From positions 1 through 7,011 of the forward strand of contig JAJXZC010000404.1 in NCBI GenBank assembly GCA_021780275.1: a DNA stretch of 7,011 nucleotides. Reading direction: 5' to 3'. Made by a program: the position numbers and the translations under genes. The notes below the pieces were generated by a model. It was not told the DNA's origin, made no database searches, and saw only the letters and a program-made list of their open reading frames with translations. This DNA is from Pseudomonadota bacterium. Lineage in GTDB: Bacteria > Pseudomonadota > Alphaproteobacteria > Parvibaculales > Parvibaculaceae. Below are positions 1-6,094 of this stretch, piece by piece. How positions within the stretch are numbered: the first letter of the stretch is position 1; every line of letters starts with the position of its first letter.

Positions 1-2
1 GG

Positions 3-182
3 ATCGCCTCGAGCCTCAACATGAGCGTGCTCGAACTGCTCGGCTTCGAGGTCGACGATGCGCGCCGCGCGCTGAAGAAGAGCGGCGTCGATTACGACGA
101 TCTGTCCGCAGCGATCAGCAAGAAGAACCAGGCCGATCGGCGTGTCGCCCGGCAGGCGCGCTCGCGCAAGGTCGGGGGATAG
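3..182 (+). CDS. 3' end of an unrecognised gene (or a 53-residue small protein)
   Basis: The frame is open from the left edge to the TAG at 180-182 and reads IASSLN followed by MSVLELLGFEVDDARRAL. Translation could start at the ATG at 21, giving 53 residues. No stop precedes it in the window and no clear ribosome binding site is visible, so the C-terminus of a longer protein is more likely. The visible part looks helical: a hydrophobic stretch (SVLELLGF), an acidic DD/YDDL segment, and a basic tail rich in K and R (SKKNQADRRVARQARSRK) of the kind that often contacts nucleic acid. I do not recognise the family and assign no function. The 64 bp to the next gene show nothing notable. Confidence 0.5.
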   Translation: MASSLNMSVLELLGFEVDDARRALKKSGVDYDDLSAAISKKNQADRRVARQARSRKVGG

Positions 183-246
183 CGTCACGCCGACGCGCCG
201 TCAGCGGAGCAGCCCCGGCGCCGACGCTACGTGTTAGATATCGACG

Positions 247-843
247 ATGGCAAAACGCGATATCGCCTTTCTTCTCGCTCCCGGCGCCGGCGCTCCAACG
301 TCGCATCCGCGCATGCAGAGCTTTCGCGCGATGCTGGAATCGATTGGGGCGGTCGTCCCGTTCGACTACTCCTACGCGCTTGACGGTCGGAAAAGCCCCG
401 ACCGACTACCCAAGCTCATCGAAACCCACCGAGCCGCGCTCGCGGCGCTGCGCGAAAGTCACGCGGGCCCGATCGTGCTGGTCGGCAAGAGCATGGGCGG
501 ACGCGTTGGCTGTCACGTCGCTTTGGCCGAGCCGGTCGAGGCGGTCGTCTGCCTTGGCTATCCGCTGTGCGGCGCCGGCGATCCCTCGAAGCTGCGCGAC
601 GAAGTGCTGGTCTCTCTCCGCGTACCGACGCTGTTCGTCCAGGGAACGAAGGATAGGCTCTGCCCCCTCGACCTGCTGGACGGCGTTCGCCGGCGCATGA
701 CGGCGCCTAACGCCCACCATGTCGTCGAGGGCGGAGACCATTCGCTGCTCGTCTCGAAGACCGAACTGAAAGCTCGAGGAATCTTCCAAGATCAGGTGGA
801 CGACGACATCCGTAAATCCATCGTCGATTTTCTGGCGCGTTAG
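247..843 (+). CDS. alpha/beta hydrolase, KANL3/TEX30-like family
   Basis: This 198-residue protein has the features of a small cytoplasmic alpha/beta hydrolase. It opens with a beta strand and a glycine-rich oxyanion-type loop (AFLLAPGAGAPTSHP, residues 7-21). The nucleophile elbow is GKSMGG with Ser82. The likely acid is Asp136 in VQGTKDRLC, and the likely catalytic histidine is His165 in GGDHSL. All three triad positions are in the expected order and the length fits the compact family (KANL3/TEX30, dienelactone-hydrolase-like fold). Family members are mostly of unknown substrate, so esterase or other hydrolase activity is inferred from the fold only. The ATG at 247 has no strong Shine-Dalgarno sequence, but it places the first strand correctly. 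The gene stands alone and converges with the minus-strand gene ending at 855, with an 11-bp gap. Confidence 0.88.
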   Translation: MAKRDIAFLLAPGAGAPTSHPRMQSFRAMLESIGAVVPFDYSYALDGRKSPDRLPKLIETHRAALAALRESHAGPIVLVGKSMGGRVGCHVALAEPVEAVVCLGYPLCGAGDPSKLRDEVLVSLRVPTLFVQGTKDRLCPLDLLDGVRRRMTAPNAHHVVEGGDHSLLVSKTELKARGIFQDQVDDDIRKSIVDFLAR

Positions 844-854
844 GCGAAGCCCCC

Positions 855-1097
855 TTAGGCGGGCGCGCGGCCCATCCCCGGCGCCCGCAATTCCAGCCAG
901 TTGGGCCTAACGAACGCCGGTCGCTTCCCGCAGTCCGAGCATCGGAGCCGCAGCCTTAGCGACGGAACTTCGACAGATCCCGGCAAGGCGGAGACGTTGA
1001 TGATCGACTCGCGTCCGCAGGCGCAGGTCACTTCGACCGACTCGACGCCGAGGCCGCGCATATTGGCGAGCGTCATCGCCTTGCAAGCGTCTTTCAT
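855..1097 (-). CDS. small zinc-ribbon-like conserved hypothetical protein
   Basis: This 80-residue product matches a small protein family that I recall as widespread in Rhizobiales, recognised by a TLANMR start (residues 9-14), a hydrophobic pair of strands, a second cysteine pair and an RPNW motif (residues 64-67). Cysteines 25 and 27 (VTCACG) and 53 and 56 (CSDCG) could bind one zinc ion as a zinc ribbon. The first knuckle is CxC, whereas the homologues I recall have CxxC. The function of the family is unknown. The start is uncertain: ATG at 1097 gives 80 residues, while ATG at 1076 gives MTLANM, the usual N-terminus of the family as I recall it. Neither has a well-spaced ribosome binding site. 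It is convergent with the hydrolase and divergent from the methyltransferase. Confidence 0.75.
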   Translation of the reverse strand: MKDACKAMTLANMRGLGVESVEVTCACGRESIINVSALPGSVEVPSLRLRLRCSDCGKRPAFVRPNWLELRAPGMGRAPA

Positions 1098-1131
1098 GCG
1101 GAGGCGGCGACGGTGAGCCGAGGAACTTCCG

Positions 1132-1160
1132 TTGACACTCGCCTCGCACGCCCATAGCTT
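1132..1160 (+). promoter_or_regulatory. possible sigma-70 promoter of the methyltransferase gene
   Basis: A perfect -35 hexamer TTGACA at 1132-1137 is followed after 17 bp by TAGCTT (1155-1160), a weak -10. ATAGCT with a 16-bp spacer is an alternative. It lies in the 161-bp divergent gap and would give a leader of about 90 nt to the ATG at 1259. The -35 is convincing and the -10 is not. Confidence 0.4.
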
Positions 1161-1258
1161 TCCGGCATGACCTCGATCCGCGAAACGCTGCGACTTATCT
1201 GACCGGTCTCCGCGGAGGCCGGCGCGCAGCCATTTCCATTTCGCGATCGGAAGAACCC

Positions 1259-2047
1259 ATGACCCCCGAAAACGCAGACGCGCACGACCGCGCGATCCAA
1301 GACCAGTTCAGCCGCCAGGCGACCGGCTTCGCAGGCGCCAGGGAACTCCATGCCGACGGCGTCGTGGCGCTCGTCGTCGACGCCGCTTGCCCGCGGCCGG
1401 ACGACAGGGCGATCGACCTCGCCTGCGGCCCCGGCACAGTGGCCTGCGCGCTGGCCAAACGCGTCAGCCACGTCGTCGGACTCGACTCGACGGCGGCCAT
1501 GCTCGACAAGGCGCGCGAGCTCGCCGGTCGCGAAGGCGTCAAAAATGTTGAATGGCGCACAGGCGACGTCTACCAGACACCTTTCGCCGACGGGTCGTTC
1601 GACGTCGTGACCTGCCGGTTCGCCTTCCACCATTTCGAGAATCCCGCCCTTGCGTTCGCAGAGATGGTCCGCCTCGCCGCGCCGGGCGGCCGGATCGTCA
1701 TCTGCGACGCCTTCGCCTCCGACGATCCTGTAAAGGCGGCGGCGTTGAACGCCATGGACCGCATCCGTGACCCCTCGACCGCCGAATACTGGACGCTGCT
1801 CTATTTGCGGCGCCTTTTCGAGGCGGTCGGCCTCGGCGAGCCGGAAGTCCGGCGGTTCGACGTGTCCTATCTGGCGCCCCAATTCGTCGCCCGCTCGTTT
1901 CCCGCCAACGACGACCGCGCGGGACTCCTCTCGATGATCGAGGACAGCGTCGAGGGCGACAAGATGGATACCGGAGCGCACTGGACGCCCGAAGGTGTCA
2001 GGTTCGTGTTTAGGGCGGCGGTGCTCACGGCCGCGAAGCCGGGCTGA
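1259..2047 (+). CDS. class I SAM-dependent methyltransferase (Methyltransf_11 / UbiE-like)
   Basis: This 262-residue protein has the motifs of a Rossmann-fold methyltransferase in order. Motif I is AIDLACGPGT (51-60), which binds the SAM methionine part. An acidic ribose-binding strand end follows at GLDST (74-78), then GDVYQTPF (102-109), motif IV FDVVTCRFAFHHF (114-126), and the LAAPGGRIVICD strand-turn (139-150). The pattern resembles the UbiE/MenG and general small-molecule methyltransferase group. The substrate cannot be read from the sequence. The C-terminal part (about 170-262), including EYWTLLYLRRLFEAVGL, probably forms the substrate cap. A GGAAGA ribosome binding site at 1249-1254 sits 4 nt before the ATG. 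It is monocistronic by context. Its last 23 bp overlap the 3' end of the convergent gene at 2025. Confidence 0.92.
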   Translation: MTPENADAHDRAIQDQFSRQATGFAGARELHADGVVALVVDAACPRPDDRAIDLACGPGTVACALAKRVSHVVGLDSTAAMLDKARELAGREGVKNVEWRTGDVYQTPFADGSFDVVTCRFAFHHFENPALAFAEMVRLAAPGGRIVICDAFASDDPVKAAALNAMDRIRDPSTAEYWTLLYLRRLFEAVGLGEPEVRRFDVSYLAPQFVARSFPANDDRAGLLSMIEDSVEGDKMDTGAHWTPEGVRFVFRAAVLTAAKPG

Positions 2048-2273
2048 CAGGCGACGTCTCCCCCTTCGCCAGTTCGCGCAACCTGAACGGCGTCAGGTTG
2101 CCGCGCACATAGCCGCGCGAAACGCACGCCTCGGAGTCTAAAGCGATCTGCGTCAGGTCGTGCAGGAGTTCGCGGATCGCTAGTCGAGGATCGCCGCCGA
2201 ATTCGGCGACGACGGCGTCGATTTCCTCGTCCGTGGCGTCGACGACGACAGGTTGCTCGGCCGCTGCCGACAT
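2025..2273 (-). CDS. small conserved hypothetical protein
   Basis: This 82-residue product has an acidic N-terminal half (VDATDEEIDAVVAEFGGDPR, 11-30) and a helix (LAIRELLHDLTQIALDSEA, 31-49) followed by SRGYVRG. I recall similar short proteins in Rhizobiales genomes, with a DATDEEID opening and an SRGYVRG element, but no function. There is no signal peptide or membrane segment, so it is probably cytoplasmic and helical. The start is well supported: GGAG lies 7 nt upstream of the ATG on the minus strand (plus-strand CTCC at 2281-2284). A TTGACT (plus-strand AGTCAA at 2327-2332) could be a -35 element, without a convincing -10. The 3' end overlaps the methyltransferase gene by 23 bp tail to tail. 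Confidence 0.75.
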   Translation of the reverse strand: MSAAAEQPVVVDATDEEIDAVVAEFGGDPRLAIRELLHDLTQIALDSEACVSRGYVRGNLTPFRLRELAKGETSPVSPASRP

Positions 2274-2360
2274 GGTTCCGCTCCATTTCGAATTGAGAAC
2301 GCAAGGAGAACATTTCGGCGGCGCGGAGTCAAGGATGCTGGCAACTCACGATACAAAGCG

Positions 2361-2384
2361 GCCCGTGTCCGAACGGGCAGTTTT
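2361..2384 (+). terminator. terminator-like hairpin without an upstream gene
   Basis: GCCCGT (2361-2366) pairs perfectly with ACGGGC (2373-2378) across a 6-nt loop and is followed by AG and TTTT (2381-2384). The shape fits a plus-strand intrinsic terminator. The stem is short and the T-tract only four bases. No plus-strand gene precedes it, so it could end a small RNA or be chance. Confidence 0.3.
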
Positions 2385-3123
2385 GAGCCGAAGTGGATTC
2401 CGAAGTCGCCTCCCGAGTCGGTCTACTTTTGTGCTGAAAGCAGACGCATGACCTGCTCGACGACTATCATGTTGCCGAAGCATTAGGCTACGTGTCGTGG
2501 ATGATCTCGTTATAGCGCATCCGGCCTTGGTCAATCGAAGCCGGCCCGATCGTTGAGCATCCCTCGAGGCCCAAGCAAGAAAAGACCGACGCGATTAGAA
2601 AACGCCGGATAGTGATGGCAGAAACGTGACTTGCATTCGAAGCCAAAGACATTTTCTTGCCAAATCAAAGACCGAATTAACGACGATGTTTATGAATATT
2701 AACAATTACGAAGCGGCAAGGCGAATTTGCGCGATTCACAGCGAGGGGAAAACTCGCTTGCGCGTTGTGGCATCCACGCAACATTCGCCGTCCCAGATCT
2801 CAATACCCCGCGACGACGACACACCCTCGTCGTGCCATCGGAAAAAGTCGGCGTGAGTATCAGCGCCGGAGCCATCGCGCGGCCAGCTGGCAACGAATCC
2901 GACGCTGAAGACAACGATCGCGGTCATGAAGGTGCTTGGAATCGAGCTGACGGCAAAAGCTGGCTGACCTCCCGCGGGTCGAGCACCCGTAAGACCGCGA
3001 TCAGCGCCAACCTTTTCGTATCTGCCACCTCGGCAACAACCATCGCCGAGCTGGTGCCTTCCCCGGCATGTCCGCGGCTGGATGAACAGTGAGAAAAAAA
3101 CATCAATGAAAGCTGCGCCGGTT

Positions 3124-3132
3124 TGCTATACT
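3124..3132 (+). promoter_or_regulatory. possible extended -10 promoter of the exported-protein unit
   Basis: TGCTATACT carries the extended -10 TG dinucleotide followed one base later by TATACT (3127-3132, five of six matches to TATAAT). There is no clear -35, which fits an extended -10 promoter. The transcript would start near 3139 and reach the chosen start codon at 3226 after about 87 nt. Confidence 0.45.
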
Positions 3133-3225
3133 GCGCGTTGATCAGTGCCTACGCTGACAATGGCCGCTCCGGTCACGGCCACGCCGGCTATGGCCACATG
3201 GTTCAAAGCGCGAGGGGGGATCGGC

Positions 3226-4233
3226 ATGAACCAGGTCTGGGGTAAACCGCGCCCGCTTCGGGGCGCCGCATGGCTTTATCCGATACTTGTGTTTGGCGCG
3301 ATGGCCCCTCCCGCCGCAGCCGGGACACCCTGGCAGCTCACCTCCGCGGCCTGTCCCCAACCTGCGACGCCGCTGAGCTTGGTCAAGGACCATAAGGACC
3401 CCGAGACAGCGACCGTCTCCGAGCTGGGCCAGACCGCGCAGCTCGACATCGCCTCGGCCTATGCGCCACAGGCGAACGCCGTCGGCGGATCATGGTGCGC
3501 CAGGTATGAAATTACCAACAACGGGCCCGATACCGTCCCGGTCATTTGGTGGCCACTGGCCGGGTTGGAGGTAAAGCCCTCGGAGCCGCGTTCTCCGCCA
3601 TCGCCGGACAGCACGATCACCACCCTGCCACCCGGGCGGCCCCCGATTGTCAAGAACACCGACGTCTATGCGTTCCGATCGCAAACGGTCCACACCAGCG
3701 CCTATCAATCCGCTGCGGCGGAGCAGCCTGCCCGTGTGTTTCTCGCCGCCTCATCCACCGGCGCTGACCTGCCAGATACGTCGGGGCAGCCCATCGTGAT
3801 CACCATGGGCGACCGCCGATCATTGCCGCAGATCGGTGCCGAATTCACCGGCGGCCGGGCGGACGTCGGCGCCACGTCCACGGTCACCCGGGACGACAAG
3901 GGCTACACGTTCACGGTATTCGTGGGGCGCAATGACGAAGACTTCGTCCAATCGGTCTCGGCGCCCTTCGCGCGGGCCCTCACCCTGCGGGGCGTGAGCC
4001 CTGATGCTCTCCCAGAGGCCACGGCCAAGTACCGCGCCGAACCCAGGCCGTTGGCGCTGACACGTAACGAATATCAGTCGTCGTTTCAGGTTCCGGCGGA
4101 ACCGGGAACACAATTGCACATCTATTTGATCCGCCAACCGATCGTGCTGCAGCGTCAGGACGGCCAGGTCTGCTTCCTGGCGCCGGCCTACTCGCCCGCG
4201 CCCATGCCGGAGTCATTCCAGTCATGCCGGTGA
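3226..4233 (+). CDS. exported protein of unknown function
   Basis: The ATG at 3226 is chosen over the in-frame ATG at 3145 because AGGGGGGA (3213-3220) lies 5 nt upstream and a signal peptide starts exactly there. The product is then 335 residues. The signal has a basic n-region (K7, R9, R12), a hydrophobic core (AAWLYPILVFGAMA) and a probable cleavage after PPAAA near residue 32. The mature part contains exactly four cysteines (43, 91, 316, 334), which could form two disulfides in the periplasm. It looks beta-rich: a WCARYEITNNGPDTV strand pair (90-104), a proline-rich linker (118-140), and a C-terminal half with alternating hydrophobic strands. I do not recognise the family. The membrane-protein gene follows after 19 bp, so the two products probably work together at the inner membrane or periplasm. 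Confidence 0.78.
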   Translation: MNQVWGKPRPLRGAAWLYPILVFGAMAPPAAAGTPWQLTSAACPQPATPLSLVKDHKDPETATVSELGQTAQLDIASAYAPQANAVGGSWCARYEITNNGPDTVPVIWWPLAGLEVKPSEPRSPPSPDSTITTLPPGRPPIVKNTDVYAFRSQTVHTSAYQSAAAEQPARVFLAASSTGADLPDTSGQPIVITMGDRRSLPQIGAEFTGGRADVGATSTVTRDDKGYTFTVFVGRNDEDFVQSVSAPFARALTLRGVSPDALPEATAKYRAEPRPLALTRNEYQSSFQVPAEPGTQLHIYLIRQPIVLQRQDGQVCFLAPAYSPAPMPESFQSCR

Positions 4234-4252
4234 TGTTCCGCGGGTTCAAAGC

Positions 4253-4678
4253 ATGAGCACGACCTCACCCGCGGCCGGGACGCCCCCCACACCGCCGCCC
4301 GGCCCGTCGCTGGAAAAAATCATCGCCGGTGCCGTTTCGTTTGGCGTGTCGCAGGTCCCTGGAGCTTCCACCCTGCTGGGCTACAACGCCCTCCAACTCT
4401 ACGTTCCGACCATTTACCACGGCTATGAGCCGTTTCTCCTGGTCCCGGCGGCCGTCGCCCTGGCGAGCATTCTCCTCGTTGAGACCGTGCGTGTCGGATG
4501 GGTGGTGGTATTCCTCGGCTTTATCGCCCTCACCGCCGCGGTGTGGTGGATCTATGGCGCATTCCCCGCCGACAGCCCCTGGCACTTCTGGAACTGGATC
4601 TTCTGGAACTGCGCTATCGCGCTGTTCGTTTCGCTATTTCTGCACGTCTATCTGTGGTCCCGGAGCCTGTCACCTTGA
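4253..4678 (+). CDS. small membrane protein with three predicted transmembrane segments
   Basis: This 141-residue protein starts with a proline-rich soluble tail (TPPTPPPGP, 10-18). A glycine-rich stretch (24-45) follows, then three hydrophobic segments at about 61-77, 82-102 and 113-135. The last segment is rich in tryptophan (WHFWNWIFWN, 110-119). It should reside in the inner membrane. I do not recognise the family. It lies 19 bp behind the exported-protein gene on the same strand and is followed by a terminator-like hairpin, so the two form a probable operon. No strong ribosome binding site precedes the ATG, and translation may depend on the gene upstream. Function is unknown. Confidence 0.75.
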   Translation: MSTTSPAAGTPPTPPPGPSLEKIIAGAVSFGVSQVPGASTLLGYNALQLYVPTIYHGYEPFLLVPAAVALASILLVETVRVGWVVVFLGFIALTAAVWWIYGAFPADSPWHFWNWIFWNCAIALFVSLFLHVYLWSRSLSP

Positions 4679-4762
4679 GGTTGAACGGCCCACAGCCCTG
4701 ATGCCACATCCGCCCTCAAGCGAGCAGCCGCGCACTGGATCGACCCGCGGCGATCAAATAAC

Positions 4763-4804
4763 GCCGGCCCGTGCATGGATACAGAGGGGCCGGTCGTTGT
4801 TTTT
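4763..4804 (+). terminator. intrinsic terminator of the exported/membrane protein unit
   Basis: CCGGCCC (4764-4770) pairs with GGGCCGG (4787-4793), with a possible G-U closing pair outside and a 16-nt loop. It is followed shortly by TTGTTTTT (4797-4804). It lies 85 bp downstream of the membrane-protein stop codon. The large loop is unusual, but the GC stem and T-rich tail fit rho-independent termination on the plus strand. Confidence 0.55.
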
Positions 4805-4892
4805 GGTCCGCGTCGAGACATCGCCGACGTTGGAAAATTCAAGAATTTTGAGTGAGTTAAAGCGCGCTGATATTACTGGTGTTTTTCGTTGC

Positions 4893-4923
4893 AAAAGTCT
4901 GGTGCAGAAATCTGCACCAGACT
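4893..4923 (-). terminator. perfect 13-bp inverted repeat, probable minus-strand terminator
   Basis: AGTCTGGTGCAGA (4896-4908) and TCTGCACCAGACT (4911-4923) are perfect inverted copies separated by two bases, leaving an effective 4-nt loop. On the minus strand the stem runs into TTTT (plus-strand AAAA at 4893-4896). It begins 16 bp after the stop codon of the minus-strand gene at 4940. There is no T-tract on the plus-strand side. Confidence 0.65.
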
Positions 4924-4939
4924 CCTGATCTTCAGCGCC

Positions 4940-5290
4940 TCAGTGAGATGAAACCAGCCGTCGCAAAGCGCGCCCTCGCCAGCGAAAATGCCGATCAATT
5001 TCTTCGCACAGCGCCGGCGGGCAGCCCGGACAGTTGCGTATGGGCTTCATGTGTTCAAAAACCCATATGTGCTCGATTTGCTCGCGACGCATAGGCGGCC
5101 AATCTTTTAGTGCTTGAGCGTGACGCTTGAAGATTTCGGACGCATGTCGAATCCATGCGCGCGCTACCTGTTCAGTCCACTCGCCGTCCGTATAGCTGAG
5201 CAGCTGTATAAAATAGGGATCTCCGGTCATTCCCGCTTCGGCCTGATTGCGGATGTAGCCCTGGCTGTTTTTGGGTCCATCTGATGACAT
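4940..5290 (-). CDS. unrecognised 116-residue protein
   Basis: The start is supported by GGAG 8 nt upstream of the ATG on the minus strand (plus-strand CTCC at 5299-5302), and the gene ends just before a strong hairpin. The product looks soluble and mostly helical, with tryptophans at 38, 46, 64 and 76. It contains a cysteine cluster C87-x2-C90-x4-C95 (NCPGCPPALC), which might bind a metal together with nearby histidines (His75, His80, His101), and a basic C-terminus (RWRGRALRRL). I do not recognise the family and assign no function. It is divergent from the 163-residue gene at 5455, sharing a 164-bp control region. The lower GC content compared with the left part of the window suggests accessory origin. 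Confidence 0.65.
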   Translation of the reverse strand: MSSDGPKNSQGYIRNQAEAGMTGDPYFIQLLSYTDGEWTEQVARAWIRHASEIFKRHAQALKDWPPMRREQIEHIWVFEHMKPIRNCPGCPPALCEEIDRHFRWRGRALRRLVSSH

Positions 5291-5350
5291 GATTCTGGCT
5301 CCATTGGTTTTGGACAGCCAGAAGCCTTTGAACCCGCCAAGTTCGGTTCG

Positions 5351-5382
5351 GCGGCGCGAAAAAAATTTCGAGCCGCGTTTTT
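5351..5382 (+). terminator. terminator-like hairpin in the divergent control region
   Basis: GCGGCGCGAAA (5351-5361) pairs with TTTCGAGCCGC (5366-5376) with one G-A mismatch and an AAAA loop. It is followed by G and TTTTT (5378-5382). The geometry fits an intrinsic terminator on the plus strand, yet it lies upstream of the plus-strand gene and opposite the leader of the minus-strand gene. It may stop an antisense or leader transcript, or be an attenuator. Confidence 0.4.
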
Positions 5383-5406
5383 CGGAAGCCTCGCCTTAGC
5401 CAAGAG

Positions 5407-5432
5407 TATATGATAATAACCTTTATCATATA
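5407..5432. promoter_or_regulatory. perfect inverted repeat, candidate operator
   Basis: TATATGATAA (5407-5416) and TTATCATATA (5423-5432) are perfect 10-bp inverted arms around a 6-bp spacer TAACCT. It lies 22 bp upstream of the ATG at 5455 and 116 bp from the divergent start codon, and it contains -10-like hexamers (TATGAT, TATCAT). An A/T-rich dyad of this size is typical of an operator for a dimeric regulator overlapping a promoter. The regulator is not identified. Confidence 0.5.
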
Positions 5433-5454
5433 CAATTTGGGAGGGATTTTGGGA

Positions 5455-5946
5455 ATGCTAGTCGCTCGTGAACAGTTGCGTTTCGTCGAAGCGCTAATCG
5501 CGCAATTTGGAGAGCGCGCGTTCGCCATGCAGCCGATGGAGACGATCCAAGCGAGATATATCGCGATCGTTTCGATGCTGCGCTCTATTGGCCACGTTTT
5601 TCGAAAGGTAGATTGTGACACGCCTGCAAAGAGGGCATGGGCAGACGACCAATGGTCATCGCATTGGAGCGGAGAAGCAATTTTCAGAGAATTCATTGAG
5701 CCGAACCGGAATGCGTTATTGAAAGAATTCAGGGGAGGCTTGACGCTTCGGTCGCCGGGTATGAGCTCTTCTGCTTTCGTCGCCAATCCGGGACACCCGG
5801 AAGGATGTTCGACCGTTGTAGATTTTGACGCAGTCGAATGCCGTGATTCGCAAGGGAGATTAGTTTTGCCGTTATTCAAGTTGGCGGTCTCCTTTTGGGA
5901 TCGAATGCTGAAACGCGCCGAAGTGGAGTGGAAGGTGGGGCAATGA
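5455..5946 (+). CDS. unrecognised 163-residue protein, first gene of the integrase-linked unit
   Basis: The frame is open from 5410, but the ATG at 5455 is preferred because GGAGGG (5440-5445) lies 9 nt upstream and the ATG at 5410 falls inside the inverted repeat. The product is soluble. The first 50 residues look helical (EQLRFVEALIAQFGERAF, IQARYIAIVSMLRSIGHVF). A segment IFREFIEPNRNALLKEF (77-93) carries an RN pair that faintly recalls HEPN-like helical proteins, but no Rx4-6H active-site motif is present. The C-terminal part looks mixed alpha/beta (TVVDFDAVECRDSQGRLVLPL) and ends in a basic helix. I do not recognise the family. Its stop codon overlaps the start of the truncated integrase by ATGA, so translation of the two was probably coupled. 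Confidence 0.65.
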   Translation: MLVAREQLRFVEALIAQFGERAFAMQPMETIQARYIAIVSMLRSIGHVFRKVDCDTPAKRAWADDQWSSHWSGEAIFREFIEPNRNALLKEFRGGLTLRSPGMSSSAFVANPGHPEGCSTVVDFDAVECRDSQGRLVLPLFKLAVSFWDRMLKRAEVEWKVGQ

Positions 5947-6071
5947 ATCATTTAGCCCTTGCGTCGCTCATTAGCTCCGCGCTTGTCGCCGCCGCAGGGA
6001 TCCGCGCCCAGACTCGTTTTTTTGAATTCTTCGTCCCGAACATCCACGACCCGCACACGCGCCGTTTATGA
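5943..6071 (+). pseudogene. truncated integrase N-terminus (42 codons)
   Basis: The frame from ATG 5943 to TGA 6069-6071 encodes a 42-residue peptide starting MNHLALASL and ending RFFEFFVPNIHDPHTRRL. With one gap it matches the first 43 residues of the integrase at 6508 at about 23 positions, including RFFEFF and PHTRR. At the DNA level, TTTGAATTCTTC (6021-6032 and 6589-6600) and CCGCACACGCGCCG (6051-6064 and 6619-6632) are identical, each pair 568 bp apart. Homology stops after 6064, where the integrase would continue with AYVRAA. It is a remnant of a related but diverged integrase and lacks all catalytic residues. Its ATG overlaps the TGA of the preceding gene. Its stop overlaps the ATG at 6068, but the next gene probably starts at 6095. 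Confidence 0.82.
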
Positions 6072-6094
6072 GATATCATTGGAGAGATGAGATC

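Larger units (their letters stand above)
2274..3144. other. long stretch without a supported gene
   Basis: About 870 bp lie between the minus-strand small gene and the exported-protein unit. Short open frames exist on both strands (plus 2727-3092, minus 2736-2927, minus 2924-3106). None has a ribosome binding site, a recognisable motif or protein-like composition, and they overlap each other. Composition is mixed, with an A/T-rich patch around 2675-2710. Two hairpins are visible: 2361-2384, listed separately, and a 6-bp AGCGAG/CTCGCT stem at 2740-2758 with no T-tract. The stretch could be decayed coding DNA or an RNA-coding region. Nothing shows which. Confidence 0.5.

Noticed and set aside
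1094..1981. Long open frame on the minus strand (295 codons).
   Set aside because: It lies opposite the methyltransferase, has low-complexity Arg/Gly/Asp-rich composition and no motifs. It is a high-GC antisense artefact.
2727..3092. Plus-strand open frame of 121 codons, with minus-strand frames at 2736-2927 and 2924-3106.
   Set aside because: No ribosome binding sites, no recognisable domain, mutual overlap and composition unlike a conserved protein.
4834..4849. Palindrome AAAATTC-AA-GAATTTT.
   Set aside because: The stem is short and almost entirely A/T, with a two-base centre and no following T-tract. Chance is likely in this A/T-rich patch.
4329..4928. Open frame of 199 codons on the plus strand.
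   Set aside because: It is a frame-shifted reading of the membrane protein gene with Ser/Arg/Pro-rich composition, running through the terminator.
5455..5946. HEPN ribonuclease identity for the 163-residue protein.
   Set aside because: Only a faint resemblance around EPNRNALLKEF. The Rx4-6H catalytic motif is absent, so no such assignment is made.
5172..5951. Open frame of 259 codons on the minus strand.
   Set aside because: It spans the control region and runs antisense to the 163-residue gene, which has a good ribosome binding site. Its 3' part overlaps the better supported minus-strand gene in another frame.
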